Part shown: positions 20,102 to 29,672 of the stretch, piece by piece
Layout: each line of letters begins with the position of its first letter
Position numbering within the stretch: position 1 is the stretch's first letter
Source: Streptomyces sp. DHE7-1
GTDB taxonomy: Bacteria; Actinomycetota; Actinomycetes; Streptomycetales; Streptomycetaceae
NCBI GenBank assembly: GCA_016432725.1
Contig: JACJDG010000003.1
Location: forward strand, 2,294,001-2,358,000
Length of the DNA stretch: 64,000 nt
Reading direction: 5' to 3'
Program-made: the position numbers and the translations under genes
Notes under the pieces: model-generated
The model's database searches: none
What the model was told of the DNA's origin: nothing
The model's input: only the letters and a program-made list of their open reading frames with translations

Positions 20102-20959
20102 ATGTCTGGCCAGTCGCTGCTCGCACCAGGGGAGATCTCCCCCACCCGTTCGGTACCCGGAAACATCCGCCGCCCCGAGTACGTAGGCAAGCCCGCGCCG
20201 GCGGCGTACACCGGTCCGGAGGTGCAGACGCCCGAGACCGTCGAGGCGATGCGCCGCGCCGGCCGCATCGCCGCGCGGGCGATGGAGGAGGCCGCGAAGC
20301 ACATCGCGCCCGGAGTGACCACCGACCTGCTGGACAAGGTCGCCCACGAGTACATGTGCGACCACGGCGCCTACCCCTCGACGCTCGGCTACCGAGGCTT
20401 CCCCAAGTCGCTGTGCACCAGCGTCAACGAGGTCATCTGCCACGGCATCCCGGACACGACGGTCCTCAACGACGGCGACATCGTCAACCTGGACGTGACC
20501 GCGTACATCGGCGGGGTGCACGGCGACAACAACGCCACCTATCTCGTCGGGGACGTGGACGAGGAGTCGCGGCTGCTGGTGGAGCGGACCCGGGAGTCCC
20601 TGAACCGCGCGATCAAGGCGGTCAGGCCGGGGCGGCAGATCAACGTCATCGGGCGGGTCATCGAGTCCTACGCCAAGCGCTTCGGCTACGGAGTGGTGCG
20701 GGACTTCACCGGGCACGGCATCAGCTCGTCGTTCCACTCCGGCCTGATCATCCCGCACTACGACAGCCCGCACGCGACGACGGTCATGCAGCCCGGGATG
20801 ACCTTCACCATCGAGCCGATGCTGACGCTGGGGACGTACGAGTACGAGATGTGGGACGACGGCTGGACCGTCGTGACCAAGGACCGCAGGCGGACGGCGC
20901 AGTTCGAGCACACGCTGGTGGTGACCGAGACGGGCGCGGACATCCTGACCCTGCCCTGA
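20102..20959 (+). CDS. map: Type I methionine aminopeptidase
   Basis: Removes the initiator methionine from nascent proteins. 285 residues, start ATG 20102. The N-terminal 40 residues are a Pro-rich extension ([15 protein letters not shown]) like that of the long actinobacterial MetAP isoform, which may contact the ribosome. Two-metal site: [19 protein letters not shown] (two Asp), GHGI (His), FTIEPM (Glu) and QFEHT (Glu). Substrate-gate His in CHGIPD. Followed by a terminator hairpin. Confidence 0.95.
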   Translation: MSGQSLLAPGEISPTRSVPGNIRRPEYVGKPAPAAYTGPEVQTPETVEAMRRAGRIAARAMEEAAKHIAPGVTTDLLDKVAHEYMCDHGAYPSTLGYRGFPKSLCTSVNEVICHGIPDTTVLNDGDIVNLDVTAYIGGVHGDNNATYLVGDVDEESRLLVERTRESLNRAIKAVRPGRQINVIGRVIESYAKRFGYGVVRDFTGHGISSSFHSGLIIPHYDSPHATTVMQPGMTFTIEPMLTLGTYEYEMWDDGWTVVTKDRRRTAQFEHTLVVTETGADILTLP

Positions 20960-20972
20960 CCCGGGACGCCCC

Positions 20973-21013
20973 GCGGAAAGCCCGCCCCCATTCCGGTAGG
21001 GCGGGCCTTCCGC
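20973..21013 (+). terminator. Terminator after map
   Basis: 15-bp inverted repeat, arms 20973-20987 (GCGGAAAGCCCGCCC) and 20999-21013, one wobble pair, loop 11 bases, 13 bases after the map stop. Confidence 0.75.
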
Positions 21014-21119
21014 CGCCCGCCCCGTCCCGTACCGCCCCGGTGTCTTCCCGACACCTTGTCGGTAAACTTTCCGGCAGCGGGCCGGCGAACCACCGCGCGC
21101 CCGAGTCCGGGGAGAGTCC

Positions 21120-21767
21120 ATGGAGTCGTTCTCGACCGTCATCCGCACCGCGTCGCACCAGCAGCACGTGGCGGCGGAGACCTCGTCGTTCATGAGCGAC
21201 CTGCTCGGCGGCCGGCTGGGGGTGGCCGCGTACGCGCGCTACACCGAGCAGCTGTGGTTCGTCTACGAGGCGCTGGAGAGCGCCGCCGGGCGGCTCGCGG
21301 CGGATCCGGTGGCCGGGCCCTTCGTCCGGTCCGAACTGCTGCGGCTGCCCGCGCTGGAGCGGGACCTGGCGCATCTGCGCGGCCCGCGCTGGCGCTCGGA
21401 GGTCTCGGCCCTGCCCGCGACCGGGGCGTACGCGGACCGCGTCCGGGAGTGCGCCGAGCGCTGGCCCGGCGGATACGTCGCCCACCACTACACCCGCTAC
21501 CTCGGCGACCTCTCCGGCGGCCAGATCATCCGGGACCGGGCGGAGAAGACCTGGGGCTTCGCGCGCAAGGGCGACGGCGTCCGCTTCTACGTCTTCGAGG
21601 AGATCCCCAACCCGGCGGCGTTCAAGCGGAGTTACCGGGCACACCTGGACGCGGTCGACGCGGACGAGCTGGAGCGGCAGCGCATCGTGACGGAGTGCAA
21701 GCGGGCGTTCGCCCTGAACACCGCCGTCTTCGAGGCCCTGGGCGAGGAGTTCGCCCGGAGCGCCTGA
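21120..21767 (+). CDS. Heme oxygenase (biliverdin-producing)
   Basis: Opens heme to biliverdin, CO and Fe2+, releasing iron in the cytoplasm. 215 residues, the standard length of bacterial HmuO/HO proteins. The proximal heme-ligand His lies in ASHQQHVAAE (residues about 12-20), and the distal helix carries YLGDLSGGQII with the flexible GxxxGG stretch over the heme. ATG 21120 is preceded by GGGGAGAG. It lies two genes from the efe iron-uptake operon, though I see no iron-box-like site in front of it. Confidence 0.92.
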   Translation: MESFSTVIRTASHQQHVAAETSSFMSDLLGGRLGVAAYARYTEQLWFVYEALESAAGRLAADPVAGPFVRSELLRLPALERDLAHLRGPRWRSEVSALPATGAYADRVRECAERWPGGYVAHHYTRYLGDLSGGQIIRDRAEKTWGFARKGDGVRFYVFEEIPNPAAFKRSYRAHLDAVDADELERQRIVTECKRAFALNTAVFEALGEEFARSA

Positions 21768-21837
21768 CGGCCGGCACCCCGCGCCGCCCGCCCGACGCCG
21801 CGCCTCGAACGGCTAGGCCCCCTAGAGGACGTCTCCC

Positions 21838-22482
21838 CTAGCGCTCCAGGAGGACCCGGCCGCCGACCTCCACCCAGCCGTGCGGCTGGGGCGCGGTGAG
21901 GATCTGGGAGCCCCTGCCCTGGGTGATGTTCAGCGCACGGCCCAGCCGCTCGGTGAGCAGCAGTGCGGCCGCGCCGGTCGCCTCGTCCTCGTCGATGCCG
22001 TCGTCGCGACCCGGGAAGGCCCGAGCCCGGACCCGCCCGGCCGCCTCGTCCTCCCAGGCCCAGGCGTAGATCCACTCGCCGGGCGGCGGCACGTCGAGGG
22101 CGTCGACCTCGGCGGCGGTGCCGTACTGGCGCAGGGTGCGCGGCGGAGCCCACTCCGCGCGGGCCTCGATCCAGGTGAACTCACCGTCCAGCCGGGCGCC
22201 CACCGGCCCGGCGGGCGTGACCAGCTCGGGCACGTCCAGCAGCCAGGCCGTGCCGACGCAGGGATGCCCGGCGAAGGGCAGGCGCAGGGTGGGCGTGTAG
22301 ATGTCGATCAGCCCGCGCTCGGGGTCGTCCACGAACACGGTCTCGCTGAAGCCGAGCTTGGCGGCCAGCGCCTGCCGGTCGTCCCGCCCGGGCAGCACCG
22401 ATCCGTCCCGGACGACGCCCAGCTCGTTGCCGTAGCCGCCGCCCGGTCCGCAGAAGACGCGGAGCACGTCGTAGTCAGTCAC
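21838..22482 (-). CDS. PhzF family epimerase/isomerase
   Basis: 214 residues, shorter than the usual 260-300. PhzF signatures: FCGPGGGYGNELGVV, LGFSETVFVDD with the catalytic Glu in SET, and LPFAGHPCVGTAW. The second half has DEATGAAALLL and GRGSQILTAP. Family members isomerise phenazine precursors or related small acids; no phenazine genes are near, so the substrate is unknown. Divergent from efeO and convergent with heme oxygenase. Confidence 0.82.
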   Translation of the reverse strand: MTDYDVLRVFCGPGGGYGNELGVVRDGSVLPGRDDRQALAAKLGFSETVFVDDPERGLIDIYTPTLRLPFAGHPCVGTAWLLDVPELVTPAGPVGARLDGEFTWIEARAEWAPPRTLRQYGTAAEVDALDVPPPGEWIYAWAWEDEAAGRVRARAFPGRDDGIDEDEATGAAALLLTERLGRALNITQGRGSQILTAPQPHGWVEVGGRVLLER

Positions 22483-22606
22483 CAGATGATTGAATCACCC
22501 CTTGACCTGCCCTTTGCCTTGTGCCGACGCCGCCTTTGAAGCGCCGAGACCAAGCCGTGTCCGTGATCCTTCCGTGAGCCGAATCACGACCCGGGTGTGT
22601 GTCGCT

Positions 22607-22644
22607 CAGGTAAGCCTCAGTTATGTTAGGTCAGCCTCACCACA
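22607..22644 (+). promoter_or_regulatory. Two adjacent iron-box-like sites upstream of efeO
   Basis: CAGGTAAGCCTCAGTTA (22607-22623) and TTAGGTCAGCCTCACCACA (22626-22644) each resemble the IdeR/DmdR iron box TTAGGTTAGGCTCACCTAA, the first in reverse orientation. They lie 23-60 bases before the efeO start, where a bound repressor would block transcription. This predicts repression of efeOBU by iron-loaded DmdR. Confidence 0.7.
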
Positions 22645-22666
22645 CCAGATCCGTCTTGGAGCCTGC

Positions 22667-23803
22667 ATGCGAGCCGTCCGACTGACCGTCACCGCCGCCA
22701 CCGCCGTGGCCGCTCTGACCGCCCTCTCGGCCTGCACCGCGAAGAGCGATGCCGAGGACGGCAAGGCCATCGAGGTCACCGCCGCCGACTCCAGGTGCGA
22801 CACCTCGGCCAAGTCCGTACCGGCCGGCCAGGTCACGCTGAAGATAGCCAACAAGGGCTCCAAGGCCACCGAGGTCGAGATCGTCTTCCCGGACGACCGG
22901 ATCGTCTCCGAGAAGGAGAACATCGGCCCGGGCACCAAGTACACGCTGACCGCCGAGGTGAAGGCGGGCACGTACGAGATCGCCTGCCGCCCCGGCATGA
23001 AGGGCCATGGCGTCCGGCAGAAGCTCACCGTCACCGGCGGCGGCAAGACGGCCCGGCGCGACCCCAGGCTGGACGAGGCGGTCGCCGACTACCGCGAGTA
23101 CGTGCTGGACCAGGCCGACGAGACGCTGCCGCGGGTGGTGACCTTCGTGAAGGCCGTCAAGGACGGCGACGTGGCGGCCGCCAAGAAGGCCTACCCGCTC
23201 TCCCGCCTCGGCTGGGAGCGCACCGAGCCGGTCGCCGAGTCCTTCGGCGACATCGACCCGAAGGTCGACGTCCGCGAGGACGGGCTCGAGCAGGGCCAGA
23301 AGTGGACCGGCTGGCACCGGCTGGAGAAGGCCCTGTGGAAGGACGGGAAGATCGGCGCCGAGGAGAAGACCATCGCCGACCAGCTCGTCACCGACCTCGA
23401 GGACTGGCAGAACCGGGTCGGCAAGGCGGAGATCACCCCGTCCTCCATGGCCAACGGCGCCAAGGAGCTGCTGGACGAGGTCGCGACCGGCAAGGTCACC
23501 GGTGAGGAGGACCGCTACGCGCACACCGACCTGGTCGACTTCAAGGGCAATGTCGAGGGCGCGCAGAAGGCCTACGAGCTGCTGAAGCCGGTCGCCGCCA
23601 AGAACGACCCGGCGCTGGCCAAGGAGCTGGACAAGCAGTTCGCGGCGTTGAACGCCGTGCTCGACCAGTACCGCTCCGACAAGAACTCCTACGAGTTCAC
23701 CTCCTACGACAAGGTCACCGGGGAGCAGCGCAAGGAGCTGTCGGACGCGGTGAACGCGCTCGCCGAGCCGCTGTCCAAGCTCGCCGCCGCCGTCGTCAAG
23801 TGA
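22667..23803 (+). CDS. efeO: Iron uptake lipoprotein EfeO (cupredoxin + imelysin/M75)
   Basis: Periplasmic-side iron-binding component of the EfeUOB system. 378 residues. Lipoprotein signal MRAVRLTVTAATAVAALTAL then SAC lipobox. Residues about 35-125 form the cupredoxin-like domain (VTLKIANKGSKATEVEIVFP, YEIACRPGMKGHGV); residues 135-378 form the helical M75/imelysin domain with WTGWHRLEKALW, the HxxE iron-site motif. ATG 22667 has TTGGAG just ahead; an upstream extension in the same frame lacks a signal peptide and is rejected. First gene of efeO-efeB-efeU. Confidence 0.93.
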   Translation: MRAVRLTVTAATAVAALTALSACTAKSDAEDGKAIEVTAADSRCDTSAKSVPAGQVTLKIANKGSKATEVEIVFPDDRIVSEKENIGPGTKYTLTAEVKAGTYEIACRPGMKGHGVRQKLTVTGGGKTARRDPRLDEAVADYREYVLDQADETLPRVVTFVKAVKDGDVAAAKKAYPLSRLGWERTEPVAESFGDIDPKVDVREDGLEQGQKWTGWHRLEKALWKDGKIGAEEKTIADQLVTDLEDWQNRVGKAEITPSSMANGAKELLDEVATGKVTGEEDRYAHTDLVDFKGNVEGAQKAYELLKPVAAKNDPALAKELDKQFAALNAVLDQYRSDKNSYEFTSYDKVTGEQRKELSDAVNALAEPLSKLAAAVVK

Positions 23804-23820
23804 GCAGGGGGAACAAGGCG

Positions 23821-25107
23821 ATGACCGAGACCCAGGAAACCCAGGAGACCCGGGAGACCCAGGAGTCCCGCGACGGCGGTCCGTCGCGCCGGGCGCTGAT
23901 CGGCTGGGGAGGTGCCGGGCTGGCGCTCGGGGCCGCCGCGGCCGGCGGCGGGATGGCGATGGCCAAGGTGGGCGACGACGTCGACCCCGCCTCCGCCGAG
24001 GCGGGCGGGGCGGTGCCGTTCCACGGCACCCACCAGGCCGGCATCGCCACCCCCGTACAGGACCGGCTGCACTTCGCCGCGTTCGACGTGAAGACCGACG
24101 ACCGCGAAGCGTTCGTGCAGCTGCTGAAGGACTGGACGGACGCGGCCCGGCGGATGACCGCCGGGAGGACCGTCGGTGAGGGCGCCTACGGCGGGCTCGC
24201 CGAGGCGCCGCCGGACGACACCGGCGAGGCCCTCGGGCTCAAGCCGTCCCGGCTGACGCTCACCATCGGGTTCGGGCCGTCGTTCTTCGACAGGTTCGGC
24301 CTGCACGACCGGCGGCCGGCGGCCCTGGCCGACCTGCCCGCCTTCCCCGGCGACAACCTGGACAGGGCCCGCACCGGCGGTGACCTGTGCGTCCAGGCCT
24401 GCGCGGACGACCCGCAGGTCGCCGTGCACGCCATCCGCAACCTGGCCCGGATCGGCTTCGGCAAGGTCGCCATCCGCTGGTCCCAGCTCGGCTTCGGCAA
24501 GACCTCGTCGACCACCCCGGGCGCCCAGACCCCGCGCAACCTCTTCGGCTTCAAGGACGGCACCCGCAACATCGCCGGAACCGAGGACGACCGCCTGAAG
24601 AGGTTCGTGTGGGCCGGCGAGGGGGACGGGCCGGACTGGATGACCGGCGGGTCCTACCTGGTCGCCCGGCGCATCCGCATGAACGTCGAGACCTGGGACC
24701 GGACCTCGCTGCAGGAGCAGGAGGACGTCTTCGGCCGCGACAAGCGCGAGGGCGCCCCGGTCGGCAAGGCCAAGGAGCACGACGAGCCGTTCCTGAAGGC
24801 GATGAAGCCGGACTCGCACGTGCGGCTCGCGCACCCCGACTCCAACGACGGCATCACGATCCTGCGCCGCGGCTACTCCTTCACGGACGGCACCGACGGC
24901 CTCGGCCGGCTCGACGCCGGCCTCTTCTTCCTCGCCTACCAGCGCGACGTGCGCAAGGGGTTCATTCCGCTGCAGCGCAGGCTGTCCGCGCACGACGCGC
25001 TCAACGAGTACATCCAGCACGTGGGTTCGGCGGTCTTCGCGGTTCCCCCGGGCGTCCGGGACACCGGCGACTGGTGGGGACGCTCGCTGTTCCAGAAGGA
25101 GGCGTAG
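23821..25107 (+). CDS. efeB: Dye-decolorizing heme peroxidase EfeB
   Basis: Tat-exported DyP-type peroxidase that works with EfeO/EfeU, thought to oxidise Fe2+ or take iron from heme. 428 residues. Twin-arginine signal PSRRALIGWGGAGLALGAAA. Catalytic GFKDGTRN (Asp of the GXXDG motif), proximal His in PDSHVRLAHP and distal Arg in ILRRGYSF. ATG 23821 follows AGGGGGAAC; a GTG at 23800 overlapping the efeO stop is possible but has no ribosome-binding site. Confidence 0.95.
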   Translation: MTETQETQETRETQESRDGGPSRRALIGWGGAGLALGAAAAGGGMAMAKVGDDVDPASAEAGGAVPFHGTHQAGIATPVQDRLHFAAFDVKTDDREAFVQLLKDWTDAARRMTAGRTVGEGAYGGLAEAPPDDTGEALGLKPSRLTLTIGFGPSFFDRFGLHDRRPAALADLPAFPGDNLDRARTGGDLCVQACADDPQVAVHAIRNLARIGFGKVAIRWSQLGFGKTSSTTPGAQTPRNLFGFKDGTRNIAGTEDDRLKRFVWAGEGDGPDWMTGGSYLVARRIRMNVETWDRTSLQEQEDVFGRDKREGAPVGKAKEHDEPFLKAMKPDSHVRLAHPDSNDGITILRRGYSFTDGTDGLGRLDAGLFFLAYQRDVRKGFIPLQRRLSAHDALNEYIQHVGSAVFAVPPGVRDTGDWWGRSLFQKEA

Positions 25108-25110
25108 CCC

Positions 25111-25983
25111 GTGTTCTCCAACTACCTGATCGGTCTGCGCGAGGGCCTGGAGGCGTCGCTCGTCGTCTGCATCCTGATCGCCTACCTGGTCAAGACCGGC
25201 CGCAAGGACGCCCTGAAGCCGATCTGGATCGGCATCGGCATCGCCGTCGCCATCGCGATGGGCTTCGGCTGCGCCCTGGAGTTCGGCTCCCAGGAGATGA
25301 CGTTCCAGGCGCAGGAGGCGCTCGGCGGCTCGCTGTCCGTCGTCGCCGTCGCCCTGGTGACCTGGATGGTGTTCTGGATGCGGCGCACCGCCCGGCACCT
25401 GAAGTCGGAGCTGCACGGCAAGCTGGACGCGGCGCTCGCGATGGGCACGGGCGCGCTGGTCGCCACCGCGTTCCTGGCCGTCGGCCGGGAGGGTCTGGAG
25501 ACCGCCCTGTTCGTGTGGGCCTCGGTGCACGCGGCGAGCGACGGCACCCCGCGCCCGCTGATCGGCGTGGCGCTGGGCCTGGCCACGGCCGTGCTGCTGG
25601 GCTGGCTGTTCTACCGGGGCGCCCTGAGGATCAACCTGGCCAAGTTCTTCACCTGGACCGGCGGCATGCTGGTCGTGGTCGCGGCGGGCGTGCTGGCGTA
25701 CGGCTTCCACGACCTGCAGGAGGCGAGCTGGATCCCGGGCATCAACCGTCTGGCCTTCGACATCAGCGGCACGATCCCGCCGGACAGCTGGTACGGCACC
25801 GTGCTCAAGGGCGTGTTCAACTTCCAGCCGGACCCGACGGTCGTCCAGCTCACGGTGTGGGCCCTCTACCTGGTCCCGACGCTGGCCGTCTTCCTGCTCA
25901 CCCCGGAGTTCCGCGCCCGGCTGCGCGGCAGCGGGCGGGGCACCGCGGCTCCCGCCGGCGGCAAGGTGCCGGCGTCCGAGTGA
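25111..25983 (+). CDS. efeU: High-affinity iron permease EfeU (FTR1 family)
   Basis: 290 residues, seven membrane helices. Two copies of the REGLE iron-translocation motif: LIGLREGLEASLVV in helix 1 and VGREGLETALFVW in helix 4. GTG 25111 is three bases after the efeB stop, with AGGAGG overlapping the efeB end as ribosome-binding site. Completes the efe operon; no terminator is obvious downstream. Confidence 0.95.
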   Translation: MFSNYLIGLREGLEASLVVCILIAYLVKTGRKDALKPIWIGIGIAVAIAMGFGCALEFGSQEMTFQAQEALGGSLSVVAVALVTWMVFWMRRTARHLKSELHGKLDAALAMGTGALVATAFLAVGREGLETALFVWASVHAASDGTPRPLIGVALGLATAVLLGWLFYRGALRINLAKFFTWTGGMLVVVAAGVLAYGFHDLQEASWIPGINRLAFDISGTIPPDSWYGTVLKGVFNFQPDPTVVQLTVWALYLVPTLAVFLLTPEFRARLRGSGRGTAAPAGGKVPASE

Positions 25984-26088
25984 CCGGCCCGCCGGACAAC
26001 GGGACGGCACAGTAGGGGAACCGGCCGTCCGCGCGCCTTCCCGTCCCGGTAGGGTTCGCCTCCGGGAAGGGGAGGGTGAAGGCACCTC

Positions 26089-27080
26089 ATGAGCAGGGAT
26101 CGCAGTCGTCGCGGGCTTCGCAGGCGGGACCGGAACGCACTCGTAGCGGCCTCGCTGACCGCTTTGTCGCTGACGGCGAGCGGATGCGTCGTGGTGCACG
26201 GGGAGCGCGAGGTGCTTCCCTCCGCCGGGCGCGCCGAGGCCGCCAAGGCCCTACGGCAGTTCACGGACGCCTACAACAGGGCCGACGAGGCCTACGACCG
26301 CTCCCTGGACGCGAAGTACGTCACCGGCGCCCTCGCCGACATCGACGGCGCCCGGCTGAAGGCCGGGCACGCCAACAGCCCGTCGGGCAACGCGAACCAC
26401 TCCCCGCTGGAGCTGACGGACGCGAAGTTCACGATCCCGAAGAAGGCCGGGTGGCCGCGCTGGTTCGTCGCGGACGCCAAGGGCAACAAGGGCGGCAACG
26501 CCCGCTGGCTGCTGGTGTTCACCCGGGACGGCCTCGGTGTGCCGTGGCGGGTGGCGTATCTGACGCTGGTGGCGGCAGGGACGTACCGGAGTTCAAGAAG
26601 GACGCGGACGGCTGGGCCGAGGCGGTGCCGGCCGGCTCCACGGGACTGGCCGTGCCGCCCGCGGCGCTGAGCAAGGGGTACGCGAGCCATCTGAAGAGCG
26701 GCGGGAACACCTTCGCGGACGGCCCGTACACCAGCACCCTGCGCGCCAACCGCCAGAAGCTGGCGAAGCGGCCGGGTCTGGTCCGGCAGTTCATCGACGA
26801 GCCGCTGACGAGCGGCGACTACGCACCGCTCGCGCTGCGCACGGCGGACGGCGGGGCGCTGGTCTTCTTCACCACGCACCACTACGAGAAGCAGACCGCC
26901 GCGGCCGGCACGTCGGTGCCCACCCCCAACCGGGATGTGCAGGCCCTGACCAAGGGCGAGATCAAGCAGTCGCTGACGCTGGAGATCATCGCCAACGAGG
27001 CCGCGCTCGACCCGGCGGGCGGCGGCCGGGTGTCGCTGCTGGGGCGGGTCCAGGGACTGACGGCGGCGCAGGGCGAGTAG
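26089..27080 (+). CDS. Putative lipoprotein (frameshifted)
   Basis: About 330 residues. Signal peptide with RRRDRNALVAASLTALSLTA followed by SGC lipobox, so membrane-anchored outside. The frame is lost near 26580 (GGCAGGGACGTACC lacks a G) and continues DVPEFKKDADGWAEAVPAG in the next frame to the stop. Body contains FADGPYTSTLRANRQKLA and a C-terminal GRVQGLTAAQGE. I do not recognise a named family; similar streptomycete lipoproteins are annotated as hypothetical. Confidence 0.7.
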
Positions 27081-27130
27081 CCGGCGCGGGGGCCGGGCGC
27101 CCGGGCGGGCTCAAGGGTGCCCGGGCGGGC

Positions 27131-27858
27131 TCAGTGCCCCAGGGGCCAGGCGGCGCCCGCGGGGTCGCCGGTGTGGCGGGCGCAGGCGTCGGTCAGCGTC
27201 TCCAGCAGGCTCAGCGGTTCGGGCAGCGGGTGCTCCGGTCCGCGCAGCCAGCGCAGCCCGCGCTCCCCGTCGCCGGGCAGCCGGGCGGGCGGTACGAGGA
27301 CGTAGGAGCCCCGGCAGTGCCAGCGCAGGCCCGGGTGCTCGTCCATGGTCTCGGGGTGGCAGTCCAGCTCGCAGGGCCACCACTCGTCCTCGTCCTCGGG
27401 GGTGCCCCGGGTGAGGGTGAAGAACATCATGCGGCCGTCGTCGCTCTCGGCGACCGGCCCGACCTCCACACCGGCGTCGCGCAGCCGCTCCAGCGCCTCC
27501 CGGCCGGCCTCCAGGGGACGTCCAGGACGTCGTGCACCATGCCGGTCGCGGTGATGAAGTTGGCCTGCGGCTGGTGCCGTGCCCAGCGCTCGATCTGGGC
27601 CCGGTCGGTGGTGCACTGGGTCTGCCAGGCGAACGACACCGGGTGCCGGGCCGGGGTGGGACAGCCGACGCGGTCGCAGGAGCAGCCGTAGCCGGTCCCG
27701 GGGTGCGCGGCGGGTGCGAGCGGCAGACCCGCGGCCGCGGCGGCGAGCAGCAGGGCCTCACGGCCGCCGGGATCGGCGGTCTCCTTCGGGCGGCGTCCGC
27801 GCAGCCACTGGGAGAGTTTGCCCTGCCGGCCGCTGCGGCCGCCGAACGTCGCGCTCAT
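27131..27858 (-). CDS. Bifunctional DNA primase/polymerase N-terminal-like protein (frameshifted)
   Basis: About 242 residues after restoring one C near 27515. Start ATG 27858 with GAGAGGGG ahead. Landmarks: ALLLAAAAAGLPLAPAAHPG, CSCDRVGCPTPARHPVSFAW (Cys-rich, then the HP motif), WARHQPQANFITATG, MMFFTLTRG and RGSYVLVPPA, all matching the archaeal/phage prim-pol domain family. No helicase domain is fused. In streptomycetes stand-alone copies are chromosomal and of unknown role, so polymerase activity is inferred only from family. Confidence 0.75.
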
Positions 27859-27970
27859 CTGTCCCCTCTCGCCTGGTGCGGACAGCATGCCTCATCGTCC
27901 CATCTTCCTGCGCTTCGGGGTGTCACCCGGGCCATCCGGAGAAACCGGACGAGACGCGCCTCACAGGAGG

Positions 27971-28585
27971 TCAGCGCGGGGCCAGACCGTGCAGGGCGTA
28001 GTCCACCAGGGTGTCCGTGTAGTCGTAGGAGATCGGGCCGGTGCGCTGGAGCCAGCGCTGGGCCAGCGGGGAGACGAAGAGTTCCAGGGCGATGCGCGGG
28101 TCGAGGTCGGGGCGCACCGCGCCGGTCCGCTGCGCCGAGCGCAGCCGGTCGACGTAGAGCTGGAGCTGGGGCCGCAGCAGCTTGTCGACGAACTCGCGGC
28201 CGAGCTGCTCGTCGACCAGGCCCTCGGCGGCCAGTGCGCGGGCGGGCGTCTCGAAGCGCGGGTCGAGCAGTTCGTCCACGGTGGCCCGCAGCACCGTCCT
28301 GAGGTCGGCGGCCAGGTCGCCGGTGTCGGGCAGGGCGTGGGGCTGCTGGCCCGCCGCCCGTGCCGCCTGCTCGCCGAGGTCCAGGAACGCCTCCAGCAGG
28401 ACGTCCGCCTTCGACGACCACCACCGGTAGATGGTCTGCTTGCCGACCCCGGCGCGGGCGGCGATCCCCTCCACGGTGGTCTTCCGGTAGCCGGTCTCAC
28501 CGACCAGGGCGAGGGCGGCGGCGTAGATCGCCCGGCGGGACTTCTCACTGCGCCGGGCGGCGTCGGGGGCGGGCTTTGGGACCAT
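27971..28585 (-). CDS. TetR family transcriptional regulator
   Basis: 204 residues, start ATG 28585. Helix-turn-helix TTVEGIAARAGVGKQTIYRWW in residues 37-57, and a C-terminal TetR_C-like region with LYVDRLRSAQRTGAVRPDLD. Followed by the prim-pol-like gene about 110 bases on, and preceded by the Rsm22-like gene on the same strand, whose stop is 26 bases upstream. Target unknown. Confidence 0.85.
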   Translation of the reverse strand: MVPKPAPDAARRSEKSRRAIYAAALALVGETGYRKTTVEGIAARAGVGKQTIYRWWSSKADVLLEAFLDLGEQAARAAGQQPHALPDTGDLAADLRTVLRATVDELLDPRFETPARALAAEGLVDEQLGREFVDKLLRPQLQLYVDRLRSAQRTGAVRPDLDPRIALELFVSPLAQRWLQRTGPISYDYTDTLVDYALHGLAPR

Positions 28586-28611
28586 GGGCTGACGCTAACA
28601 AGCCGCGGCCG

Positions 28612-29607
28612 CTACGCGGGCGGGTCCTGGGGCGGCCAGGGGTCGCCCCAGTCGGCGTCCCGGGCCGCCCGGTACAGGGCGCCGTGACGCTTGGTGACGG
28701 TCGTACGGCCCAGCCGCTCCTCCGCCTCGCACAGGTCCAGCAGCACCTGCCCCTTGCGGATCTGGGGGCGCCGGACCACCCGGTTCGCAGCCGGCTCGGC
28801 GGGGAGGCGGGTGGCGGCCACGTAGCTGAACTTCTCGTCCTCGTAGGGCAGGGAGCCGCCCTTGACCTGCCGGTGCAGCGAGGAGCGGCTGACCCGGGCG
28901 GAGAAGTGGCACCAGTCCGTGCCGGGGACGATGGGGCAGGCGGCGCTGTGCGGGCAGGGCGCGGCCACCCGGAAGCCGGCGCGGACGAGGCGGTCGCGGG
29001 CCTCGATGACGCGCTCGTAGCCCGCGGGCGTACCGGCCTCCACGATCACGACGGCCTGCGCGTCGGCCGCGGCCGCGTCCACGAGGGCCGCGCGGTCGGT
29101 CTCGGCGAGTTCGTTGAGGACGTACGACACGGTGACGAGGTCGGTGGGGCCGAGGGTGAGCGCCGTGCCGATCCGGGCGTGTTCCCAGCGGGCGTCGCGC
29201 AGGGCCGGGTTGGCGGCGGCGATCTCCCGGCCGAGGGCGAGCGCGGGTTCGGCCCAGTCGAGCACGGTCACCGGCCGGGTCCCGTCCCAGGTGGCGGTCA
29301 CCGCCCAGGTCGCCGCTCCGGTGCCGCCGCCGACGTCCACATGGCTGCCGGGCGCCCAGCCGGGCACGGTGTCCGCGAACGCCGCCAGCGCCGAGCGGAC
29401 CGCCTCGAAGGTGGCGGGCATCCGGTAGGCGGCGTACGCGGCCACGTCGGCGCGGTCGCGCAGGATCGGGGCGTGGGTGGGGGTGTCGCCCCGGTAGCTG
29501 GCGATCAGCCGCTCCACGGCCCCGGCGGCCTGCCGGGGCGGGAGCCCGTCGAGCAGCGCGGTGACGGAGGCACGCAGGGCGTCGGCTGGGGAGACTGGGG
29601 CGTTCAC
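28612..29607 (-). CDS. Rsm22-like SAM-dependent methyltransferase
   Basis: 331 residues, GTG start 29607. SAM-binding motif I HVDVGGGTGAATWAV, post-motif TVLDWAEPALALG, and YVLNELAETDRAALV. The C-terminal half has four Cys/His-type ligands in CPHSAACPIVPGTDWCHF, the hallmark of the Rsm22/METTL17 family of small-ribosomal-subunit-associated proteins, some of which bind an Fe-S cluster. Probable role: ribosome assembly or rRNA modification; activity not provable from sequence. Confidence 0.82.
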   Translation of the reverse strand: MNAPVSPADALRASVTALLDGLPPRQAAGAVERLIASYRGDTPTHAPILRDRADVAAYAAYRMPATFEAVRSALAAFADTVPGWAPGSHVDVGGGTGAATWAVTATWDGTRPVTVLDWAEPALALGREIAAANPALRDARWEHARIGTALTLGPTDLVTVSYVLNELAETDRAALVDAAAADAQAVVIVEAGTPAGYERVIEARDRLVRAGFRVAAPCPHSAACPIVPGTDWCHFSARVSRSSLHRQVKGGSLPYEDEKFSYVAATRLPAEPAANRVVRRPQIRKGQVLLDLCEAEERLGRTTVTKRHGALYRAARDADWGDPWPPQDPPA

Positions 29608-29672
29608 CCCGCGATTCTCTCAGGGTCCGAAGGGGGCCGGTCCCGGTGGGCGGCGACGCCGGCCGCCCGCGC

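Noticed and set aside
27099..27131. Tandem copy of GCCCGGGCGGGCTCA after the prim-pol gene as a functional repeat
   Set aside because: Only two copies, fully GC, and partly made by the stop region; slipped duplication without evident role.
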